From positions 1 to 21,343 of the forward strand of contig JAKAPU010000026.1 of NCBI GenBank assembly GCA_021806865.1: a DNA stretch of 21,343 nt, read 5' to 3'. Positions within the stretch are counted from its first letter, which is position 1. Each line of letters opens with the position of its first letter. Below are positions 15,696 through 21,343 of the stretch, in pieces. The stretch is from an archaeon (GTDB lineage: Archaea > Thermoproteota > Nitrososphaeria > Nitrososphaerales > CADDZS01). The notes under the pieces were generated by a model, which ran no database searches, had not been told where the DNA came from, and saw only the letters and a list, made by a program, of their open reading frames with translations. Both the position numbers and the translations under genes were made by a program.

Positions 15696-16202
15696 GTGGA
15701 ATCGCGAAGCAATCCCGGATGCATAATTGATCCATTCTTGAAACTCAGGGTGATGGTGATTGATGCAGAGTTTTACAAGTCGCTGAGCGATAAGATGTAT
15801 GATTCGTTCCAGAGCGGAGCATCTGTCATCCTATATGAAATGGGACTGGGATACGGGGAGTTGATGGGCCGGAGAATGAAAGAGATTGGGACTTCCAGGC
15901 TCCAGATCGTCAAAGATCTTATCGAGCTTGGAAAGACTCACGGGTACGGCGAATTCAGCACTCCTTTTCTCAAAATGATAATATCAGGAATCCGCGGTGA
16001 GCCGACTGTGAGACTCGAGAATAGTTTTTTTGCATCAGCCGTCGGAAGTACTGGAAAGACCGAATGCTATCTGATCGCTGGAATCATAGCTGGCGCAAAT
16101 CAGATACTTTTCAACAGAAAGTTCACATGTGCGGAGGAGAAGTGTCTCTCGAAGGGAGACCCATACTGCGAATTTAGACTAAAGCCTATTGAATCAGAAT
16201 AG
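15696..16202 (+). CDS. V4R-domain small-molecule-binding protein
   Basis: The 168-residue product has the V4R (4-vinyl reductase) layout: an N-terminal strand and helix (LKLRVMVIDAEFYKSLSDKM), ASVILYEMGLGYGE near 42-55, and the C-terminal Cys-containing hallmark CAEEKCLSKGDPYCEFRL at 145-162 (Cys145, Cys150, Cys158). V4R domains bind hydrophobic small molecules or metals and in archaea often stand near regulators. The start is GTG 15696, chosen because AGGGGGA stands 7-8 bases before it and residues 8-20 continue the domain; an ATG at 15753 with AGGGTG before it is an alternative. It is convergent with a winged-helix regulator and may be its sensor partner. Confidence 0.8.
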   Translation: MESRSNPGCIIDPFLKLRVMVIDAEFYKSLSDKMYDSFQSGASVILYEMGLGYGELMGRRMKEIGTSRLQIVKDLIELGKTHGYGEFSTPFLKMIISGIRGEPTVRLENSFFASAVGSTGKTECYLIAGIIAGANQILFNRKFTCAEEKCLSKGDPYCEFRLKPIESE

Positions 16203-16269
16203 AAAATTCGATTCCTATGCACGAAGACTTATTCGGGCGAAAAGAACAACGAGCCAAGATTCCAAGTGC

Positions 16270-16312
16270 TAGCTAACTGCTCTTCTATTAGAGGAAAGAT
16301 CATAGTTAGCTA
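16270..16312. terminator. Stem-loop between convergent V4R and regulator genes
   Basis: TAGCTAACT (16270-16278) is fully complementary to AGTTAGCTA (16304-16312), with a 25-base loop that itself holds CTCT/AGAG. The right arm is part of a perfect 12-base palindrome AGTTAGCTAACT (16304-16315), so TAGCTAACT also occurs twice as a direct repeat. It could be a bidirectional terminator or a paired protein site. No T-run is present. Confidence 0.4.
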
Positions 16313-16335
16313 ACTACTTGTTGACCATGTTGTGC

Positions 16336-16725
16336 TTAGTACCGGAATTGTTGTGCAACTACGACGTTCTGAACTTGCGCGTCGTTGAAGCTCAGGTCCT
16401 CTCTCAACGAGAGATATTTGTTGAGCAAGCCGAATCCCTTCTGCGTTAGATGAAACATTCTCTTCCCATCTACGACAGCCGAAGTGATGATTCCGTTGCC
16501 TTCCAAATTCGTAATGTACTCCTGCATTACACTCCAAGAAAGATTTGCCTTGTACATGATGTGCGTTGGTCTCTGAGCACCGCTGCCTACGGCCCTCACG
16601 ATTTCGCAGTATGTTTCCATTTTCGATCTTCTGTTCAGTTGTCCTTGCGTCTTCTCTCCCGGTATTAGATATGGTTCTGACAATTCGAATCCCAAATCCC
16701 TATTCTTTTCGAATGTATCGAACAT
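16336..16725 (-). CDS. ArnR1-like winged-helix transcription regulator
   Basis: The 129-residue product holds a single winged helix at about 31-107 of the archaeal ArnR1-like/HTH_45 type: NRRSKMETYCEIVRAV (helix 1), THIMYKANLSWSVMQEYITN (helices 2-3, including the characteristic THIMYKANLS), then the wing VVDGKRMFHLTQKGFGLL. Such proteins bind DNA as dimers and in Sulfolobus control archaellum genes; the target here is unknown. The C-terminal 20 residues are Gln/Val-rich. There is no membrane helix, unlike ArnR itself. It starts at ATG 16725. Two GGCC-TTTTGGAAA repeats lie 30-70 bases upstream and could be its own operator. The gene is downstream of the KaiC-like gene on the same strand. Confidence 0.8.
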   Translation of the reverse strand: MFDTFEKNRDLGFELSEPYLIPGEKTQGQLNRRSKMETYCEIVRAVGSGAQRPTHIMYKANLSWSVMQEYITNLEGNGIITSAVVDGKRMFHLTQKGFGLLNKYLSLREDLSFNDAQVQNVVVAQQFRY

Positions 16726-16753
16726 TGTAACATGCTCGATTTAGCCTTCTAGG

Positions 16754-16790
16754 GGCCTTTTGGAAAGGATTGATTGGCCACTTTTGGAAA
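16754..16790. repeat. Tandem TTTTGGAAA elements before the winged-helix gene
   Basis: GGCCTTTTGGAAA (16754-16766) and GGCCACTTTTGGAAA (16776-16790) share GGCC plus TTTTGGAAA, with the cores 24 bases apart (just over two helical turns). They sit just upstream of the ATG at 16725, where a regulator or activator would bind. Confidence 0.4.
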
Positions 16791-16869
16791 ACGGCAAGAT
16801 TTGTCGTGATCAGAAGGAAAAATCAATTTTCAGGCTATAGAGCACGAACCCATCCGAAAGGTCGACCAG

Positions 16870-17577
16870 TCAGCTTGAGAAGGCTAGAATGGAAAGCCCG
16901 TTTGGAGTGAAGGAAAGCGTGTGATACTTTTTGTCGTGGTCAGTTCCCCTGAGTTTCTTGATTATGAATCTGGTCCGTATTTCCATCTGCTGAGTAAGAT
17001 AGCTCTCAATCTGAAAAATTCCATCGGCAATGAATTCCTCTATCCCGTTAGTGTTGTCAGTCTCCGAGATCTGTTTACTCACTGTCATCAGCGTCGTTAC
17101 GCCTTCCCTCTTCAAAGTTTTGTACACCAGGTGCATCATCAATGCGTAATCGAACTTCTCGTCCGATCCGCTGAGAAACGCAGTCAGAGAATCGACAACG
17201 AGTCTCTTTGCCTTGAGCTGATCCAATGCATCCAGTATGACCTGAATGTTTGAGCTTAGACCTCCTCCTTCCAACGATTCCAGGTCAATCACTTTGAGCA
17301 TCTTCTTTGACTCAAGCTGGTCGAGATCCATTCCGAACCTCAGCATGTTTCGTTTCAAGCTCTTAACATCCTCTTCGAAGCTCGCAAAAACCGCTGGTTG
17401 GTTTAGCAACTTAGCGGAGTTGTACACAAAGTGTGTGGAGAATATGGTCTTGCCTGTGCCTATGCCGCCCTGGAGAAGAACAAAATCACTTTGCCTCAAT
17501 CCTCCCTGGATCAAAGGGTCCAAGCCAGGTATCCCTGTCGGTATCCGTTTTTCTTCGCTGATAGTGGCCAACGGCAC
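16870..17577 (-). CDS. KaiC-like RecA-superfamily ATPase (single domain)
   Basis: The 235-residue product is one KaiC/GvpD-type RecA domain: GIPGLDPLIQGGL (15-27), Walker A GGIGTGKT (37-44), the paired catalytic glutamates in FEED (Glu68/Glu69), and Walker B RLVVDS with Asp129. The end, KLRGTDHDKKYHTL, is typical of the family. These archaeal proteins are ATP-driven switches in signalling; they are not proof of a clock. It starts at GTG 17577 with GAGGA about 8 bases before it. It is a paralogue of the protein at 19719: same length class, same motifs, RGTDH ending. It is divergent from the UbiA gene. Confidence 0.87.
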   Translation of the reverse strand: MPLATISEEKRIPTGIPGLDPLIQGGLRQSDFVLLQGGIGTGKTIFSTHFVYNSAKLLNQPAVFASFEEDVKSLKRNMLRFGMDLDQLESKKMLKVIDLESLEGGGLSSNIQVILDALDQLKAKRLVVDSLTAFLSGSDEKFDYALMMHLVYKTLKREGVTTLMTVSKQISETDNTNGIEEFIADGIFQIESYLTQQMEIRTRFIIKKLRGTDHDKKYHTLSFTPNGLSILAFSS

Positions 17578-17671
17578 AGCTTTGTTCCTCTGCTGCTTAA
17601 AATGAGTTATCTCTGGAGTCTTCAGACAGCATGAGACGTTGAATCTCGCCTACTGATGCGAGCTCCATTTC

Positions 17672-17690
17672 TCTTTTATTAACTATAAAG
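17672..17690. promoter_or_regulatory. Shared A/T-rich divergent promoter core
   Basis: TCTTTTATTAACTATAAAG. On the plus strand CTATAAAG would start transcription about 35 bases before the UbiA ATG. On the minus strand TTTATAGTTAATAAAAG could serve the KaiC-like gene with a leader of about 70 bases. Confidence 0.4.
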
Positions 17691-17748
17691 CCTGAATGTT
17701 CCTGATCATGAGTAATAGTTGTTGCCCAGATTGGTAGACGCTTGATCC

Positions 17749-18615
17749 ATGAGTTTGCTTTCGACCCCGATAGTGAGAGAGCTTGTATACGGCGGACACA
17801 TGCTCTCCATAGGATGCGCCAGCATAGCGGCAGCTACATCCATGCTTCTGGGGCGATTGCCCACCCCCCCTCTGCTGGTGATGGCTTACTTGTTCTCCTT
17901 TGGGGCCTACATGATAAACAGAGCCTCGGAGATCGACCAAGATCAGATTTCAAACCCGGAGCGAACTAGACATCTTCAAGGCAGAAAGGCAGCACTTCCG
18001 CTGATCGCTGGAGGTGCCTTTGCGATCGGATACGTGTTGGCATTTTTTTCGAATTTGATTTTCCTCATAGCCCTGATAATCCCACTTATCATGGCGTTGC
18101 TTTACAGCGTCGGCTCAAAGAAATTCACCAAGATTATTGGTGCCAGACGTCTAAAGGATCGATTGCTAGTGAAGAATATTGCAATCTCGATAGGCTGGTC
18201 TCTGATTCCGCTGCTTGTCGGATTGTATTTTGAAGCGCTCAGTCTTCCAATCGTGACTTTTGCTATATTCATCTTCCTCAGGTTGATGTCAAACACCATA
18301 TTTTTCGACATAAGAGACGTGAAGGCAGACAGCCAGTACGGAATCAAAACAATGCCATCGGTTTATGGAGTGAGCGCATCCTACAAGCTGATGAACGTAA
18401 TCGATGCTATGGCGGCTACCTATTGCCTTATGGCGGTCGCGACAGGCTTACTTCCAATCTACTCTCTCATTGTACTTGTTTTTCCGCTATACTCCTATGC
18501 ATACAGGATTGCAGCCAAGCGCTCAGGTTCGTATGGTTACTATTCAGACGTTGTGGCTGACGCAGAGTATCTGTTCTGGGGCCCTGTAATGATGATCGGG
18601 AGTTTCCTAATCTAG
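17749..18615 (+). CDS. UbiA-family polyprenyltransferase
   Basis: An integral membrane enzyme (288 residues, about eight or nine helices) that joins a prenyl chain to an acceptor. The first Mg-binding motif is a variant of NxxxDxxxD: Asn57, Glu61, Asp65 in NRASEIDQD. The second is DIRDVKAD (Asp187, Arg189, Asp190, Asp194). A basic loop RRLKDRLLVKN lies between. Candidate products are an archaeal ether lipid (digeranylgeranylglyceryl phosphate), a menaquinone-type quinone, or a carotenoid elongation product. The gene 15 bases downstream makes its prenyl donor. The Glu in place of the first motif's Asp is unusual. It starts at ATG 17749 with a TATA box about 60 bases upstream. Confidence 0.85.
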   Translation: MSLLSTPIVRELVYGGHMLSIGCASIAAATSMLLGRLPTPPLLVMAYLFSFGAYMINRASEIDQDQISNPERTRHLQGRKAALPLIAGGAFAIGYVLAFFSNLIFLIALIIPLIMALLYSVGSKKFTKIIGARRLKDRLLVKNIAISIGWSLIPLLVGLYFEALSLPIVTFAIFIFLRLMSNTIFFDIRDVKADSQYGIKTMPSVYGVSASYKLMNVIDAMAATYCLMAVATGLLPIYSLIVLVFPLYSYAYRIAAKRSGSYGYYSDVVADAEYLFWGPVMMIGSFLI

Positions 18616-18629
18616 GTGGCATATCGAAA

Positions 18630-19628
18630 TTGCATGCTGAATCGGAGATTGACTCCGTTCTCTCGGAGTACAGAAGGATTCTTGAGAAAGCACTGAAGGA
18701 AGCTTACTCACAGGTGTATGTTCTGGAACGTGTTTCTCTGGAGAGCACGCTAGCAGGTGGGAAGAAACTCAGACCGATTCTAGCTCTCCTTTCCTGCGAA
18801 ACGATTTCCGGCAGCTACGGCAAGGCAATTCCGATCGCCATAGCTTACGAGCTTGCACACTCCGCTTCACTGGTGCAAGATGACATAATTGACGACTCTG
18901 ATTTAAGGCACGAGAAAGTCGCTCTGCACAAGAGGTTTGGCGTAACAAAGTCAATAATTGTTTCAGATCTCATGATTTTCGAAATGTTCACTCAACTCGG
19001 AACATATGGAGACTCGGACCTCCCGAAGGAAAGACTGGGAGATCTCTTGCGATTGGTTTCGAGATCAGCGAGGCTGACGGCTCAAGGTGAATTTCTGGAG
19101 ATCGGGCTGACCTCTAAAGACAGGATATCTGAGAGTGAGTACCTAGAAGTTGCAAAGCTCAAGACCGGTTCACTTCTCGCCGCAACTTCGGCCTCAGGAG
19201 GAATAGTTGCCGGAGCCCCCGAAGAAGTTGTCGATTCGCTATACCGATTCGGTTTGAATCTTGGTATTGCTTTCCAAATGAGGGACGATGTGCTCGATAT
19301 AGTCGGGGAGGCGCAAAAACTAGGGAAACCTGTGATGAAGGATGTACAAAACAACGCCTGTAACATTGTGCTTGTACACGCCAAATCGAACGCGAACGCT
19401 GAGCAAAAGAATGTCATAGATTCCATGGTTTACTCAAAGTGGTTTACTTCCGGAGACGTAAAGAAACTTCTCAAGGTTCTCAAAGATCTTGGTTCGATAG
19501 AATATGCGACAAAACTCATCTCCAAATATGCCGACGCGAGCAGAAAGTGCCTCGAAGTGCTCCCAAACAACCTTGCAAGAGACAAACTGTCAAAGCTCAC
19601 CCACGCCCTAGAAGAGAGAAAAGTGTGA
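18630..19628 (+). CDS. Trans-polyprenyl diphosphate synthase (GGPP or longer)
   Basis: Condenses isopentenyl diphosphate onto an allylic primer. GGKKLRP is at 43-49, the first Asp-rich motif QDDIIDDSDLRH has Asp84/Asp85/Asp88, a GEF(L) motif is near 153, KTGSL at 178-182, and the second motif QMRDDVLD has Asp219/Asp220/Asp223. The residue five before the first motif is Ala79, as in octaprenyl-type synthases; archaeal C20 enzymes usually have Tyr or Phe there. So the chain may exceed C20. The loop after the second motif (GKPVMKDVQNNACN) lacks the usual GKxT. The start is TTG, in an operon with UbiA; GGTGG lies 12-16 bases before it. Confidence 0.88.
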   Translation: MHAESEIDSVLSEYRRILEKALKEAYSQVYVLERVSLESTLAGGKKLRPILALLSCETISGSYGKAIPIAIAYELAHSASLVQDDIIDDSDLRHEKVALHKRFGVTKSIIVSDLMIFEMFTQLGTYGDSDLPKERLGDLLRLVSRSARLTAQGEFLEIGLTSKDRISESEYLEVAKLKTGSLLAATSASGGIVAGAPEEVVDSLYRFGLNLGIAFQMRDDVLDIVGEAQKLGKPVMKDVQNNACNIVLVHAKSNANAEQKNVIDSMVYSKWFTSGDVKKLLKVLKDLGSIEYATKLISKYADASRKCLEVLPNNLARDKLSKLTHALEERKV

Positions 19629-19670
19629 ACGAGTTACTTTGAAACCAAGTTTCCGAAAGAGCTCTGACTC

Positions 19671-19684
19671 GATAAAGATAAAAC
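19671..19684 (+). promoter_or_regulatory. Putative TATA box for the second KaiC-like gene
   Basis: GATAAAGATAAAAC lies about 35-48 bases before the ATG at 19719. The predicted leader is about 15 bases, so the gene may be transcribed apart from the synthase that ends at 19628. Confidence 0.35.
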
Positions 19685-19718
19685 AAGGCGCGAAATCGTA
19701 GGAGAAAAGTGGACAAAC

Positions 19719-20396
19719 ATGAGCCAAAAGACCTTGTTGAGGATTCCCACTGGAGTGAAAGGTCTCGACGAACTGATTGAGGGTGGCCTCGTACGCGGTC
19801 AGGTTCATCTTTTGGTTGGTGGTCCTGGAACTGGAAAGACCATACTCGCATCAAACTTCGTCTACAATGCAGTAAGCAAGCTCGGTGAAAAGGCAGTATA
19901 CGCAACCTTTGAAGAATCTTCTGATTACTTTAAGCGAAATCTTCTCGGACTGAAAATGGACTTTCAGGCACTGGAAAAAGCTGGCAAGGTGAAGATTCTC
20001 GATCTTGAAATGCTACGCGGTAAGGGACTGGAATCAAACATCGCGTATTTACTTGAAGTCGTAGATCAGACAAAAAGCACTATACTTGTGATAGATTCCC
20101 TGACAGCGCTCCTTCTTGCTTGCGAGAGTCAATTTGAACAAAGAACTTTCATGAAAATGATGTACAAGTCGCTGAAGGACAGAGACGTCACCACATTTAT
20201 GACTGTAAGCCTAACTCAAACTGGCAAGGTTGGACCGGAGGGATTTCTCTCCGACTCTGTGATGTTGCTCGAGAACTCGCTCGCCAATAACGAGTTCAAA
20301 ACAAGATTCCTAATCCAAAAGATGCGAGGCACGGATCACAGTCGCAGGTATCACTCTGTCGCGTTGGGTCCAGAACTTTCGATCATTAGGTATTAG
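19719..20396 (+). CDS. KaiC-like RecA-superfamily ATPase (second copy)
   Basis: A 225-residue single RecA domain: GVKGLDELIEGGL (12-24), Walker A GGPGTGKT (34-41), catalytic pair Glu65/Glu66 in TFEES, Walker B ILVIDS with Asp126, and KMRGTDHSRRYHSV near the end. All ATPase residues are intact. It differs from its paralogue at 16870 in the region after Walker B, where partner choice may lie. The stop is two bases before the ATG of a 7TM signalling protein, so the two are almost surely translated from one message and may act together, the ATPase as cytosolic partner of the membrane sensor. Confidence 0.88.
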   Translation: MSQKTLLRIPTGVKGLDELIEGGLVRGQVHLLVGGPGTGKTILASNFVYNAVSKLGEKAVYATFEESSDYFKRNLLGLKMDFQALEKAGKVKILDLEMLRGKGLESNIAYLLEVVDQTKSTILVIDSLTALLLACESQFEQRTFMKMMYKSLKDRDVTTFMTVSLTQTGKVGPEGFLSDSVMLLENSLANNEFKTRFLIQKMRGTDHSRRYHSVALGPELSIIRY

Positions 20397-20398
20397 TT

Positions 20399-21343
20399 AT
20401 GGCGGCGCCGGGCGCGGAGCTGGTAGCTCCGGTAATAGTTCTGATCGCAATAGTCTTGACGGGATTGTCAGGATATTATGTCTACCTTCAAAAGACGACG
20501 TTATACAGGGAAGTGAAAAACCTTCTAGTTTACGTTCACATACTATTCGAAGGAGTTCTAGTAGTTGAGTTCTTACGAAACTTCCTTTCCTCTTCTTTTT
20601 TCATGTTCGTCTACACTGATTTTGGTACTAGTTTCATCATTTGGGATGTTCTGTTACTCACAGCAGTGGCGACCATCGTATATCTTCGGCCAAAGCAAAC
20701 TGGTATACGAGGGCTGATCAAAGAAACGTTTGAAAAGAAATTTACGGCGATGCCTTTGACAGCATTCTTTTTCTTCACGATAGTTGCCGACGCCTATCTC
20801 TTCGCGTTTAATCCCTACACAATCGTCAAAGTGAAAAACCTGGCAGGCATTACGCTTCCTTCTTCAGCCTTTGACACTTCCTACTTGCTGGTTGTATTTG
20901 CAATACTCGTGCTTTTCGCAGTCTTCTCGTTGTCGCTTTTCTTGCTCGCCAGATCGAGAAGCAAGGATCATCAAGTTCGCAGGGCGCTCTTGATACTGCC
21001 TATTGTCTGGGTTTCAATTGGTGTTGATCTGGTTTATTTCAATGGCTTTCTCTTATCGCAGGGCATCGATGCAGTTGCGGTAGGTTACATGCTGGCTGCA
21101 CTTGCGTTTGGAATCACGGCCACAATTTTCAGGCGAGCATCGCTTCTATCCGGGTTTTTTGAGACTGTCGCCGTGACTCAGACAATTTCGCCGACTCATC
21201 CGTTTTCAAAGAAGCTGAATATTCCAGAAACGTCTCTGTTGGGAAGAATATTCTTGTTTGAGGTAGATCCTTCCTTCAACTACGAACAAGGTGTCAAAGA
21301 ATTTGCGATTGAAATGATGTCCGCAAATGCGGCCGTGTTTGCT
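20399..21343 (+). CDS. 7TM signalling protein with start of a DUF835/MEDS-like domain (cut by window end)
   Basis: An ATG at 20399 opens a frame with no stop to the window end (315 codons seen). About seven hydrophobic helices (roughly 8-30, 40-60, 76-96, 117-137, 161-183, 196-216, 224-244) resemble the 7TM sensor half of archaeal histidine kinases. The cytosolic part starts near 265, and FLFEVDPSFNYEQGVKEFAI near 285-304 is like the opening of DUF835 or MEDS sensory domains, which follow a RecA-like plan. The rest is outside. No kinase motif is visible yet. The role is probably membrane sensing, with the KaiC-like ATPase two bases upstream as partner. The domain name is an inference from one motif. 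Confidence 0.7.
   Translation, partial: MAAPGAELVAPVIVLIAIVLTGLSGYYVYLQKTTLYREVKNLLVYVHILFEGVLVVEFLRNFLSSSFFMFVYTDFGTSFIIWDVLLLTAVATIVYLRPKQTGIRGLIKETFEKKFTAMPLTAFFFFTIVADAYLFAFNPYTIVKVKNLAGITLPSSAFDTSYLLVVFAILVLFAVFSLSLFLLARSRSKDHQVRRALLILPIVWVSIGVDLVYFNGFLLSQGIDAVAVGYMLAALAFGITATIFRRASLLSGFFETVAVTQTISPTHPFSKKLNIPETSLLGRIFLFEVDPSFNYEQGVKEFAIEMMSANAAVFA

Noticed and set aside
16870..20396. A circadian clock from the two KaiC-like proteins
   Set aside because: Each is a single RecA domain without KaiA or KaiB nearby; the family is common in archaeal signalling without a clock.
1..21343. CRISPR array, tRNA or rRNA gene, intact transposase
   Set aside because: No regular repeat-spacer pattern was seen, no T-arm with a matching acceptor stem (a TTCGAATC at 3429 has none), and no transposase motif or flanking inverted repeats.

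Overview
The window looks archaeal, most likely from a Nitrososphaerota (Thaumarchaeota)-type or related lineage. The support is an ArnR1-like winged-helix regulator, a V4R protein, two single-domain KaiC-like RecA ATPases, a 7TM protein running into a DUF835/MEDS-like domain, a UbiA–polyprenyl synthase pair, short TATA-type promoters with little Shine-Dalgarno signal, and many TTG/GTG starts. I infer the lineage from gene content; no marker gene proves it.

Left part (1 to about 11.2 kb): a cell-surface / polysaccharide island with long spacers. It holds a nonsense-truncated polysaccharide deacetylase start, a Tat-exported beta-helix protein with cytosolic zinc fingers and its own tatA, a FemAB/GNAT-like acyltransferase, a PAPS-dependent sulfotransferase, a phosphoribosyltransferase–HAD fusion, a NodB-like deacetylase with a beta-sandwich front, an FkbM methyltransferase and an APS kinase. 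Together they suggest decoration of a secreted glycan by sulfation, methylation, acylation and deacetylation. APS kinase makes the PAPS that the sulfotransferase uses.

Middle (11.2–13.2 kb): a decaying stretch. It has no clear gene at 11.22–11.62 kb, then an unrecognised membrane-protein fragment, then a GalE-type epimerase broken by two frameshifts and a stop. A 60-base sample at 4501 has 21 G+C and one at 14581 has 34 (hand counts), so the left island is visibly more A/T-rich than the aldehyde dehydrogenase region.

Right part (13.3 kb to end): compact and intact. A RusA-like nuclease meets an aldehyde dehydrogenase tail to tail with overlapping stops. Then come a V4R protein, a winged-helix regulator, a KaiC-like ATPase, a UbiA prenyltransferase and a polyprenyl diphosphate synthase (probable operon), a second KaiC-like ATPase, and a 7TM signalling protein cut by the window end. 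I read this as prenyl-lipid synthesis embedded in an archaeal ligand-sensing / ATPase signalling neighbourhood. No tRNA, rRNA, CRISPR array or complete insertion sequence was seen.
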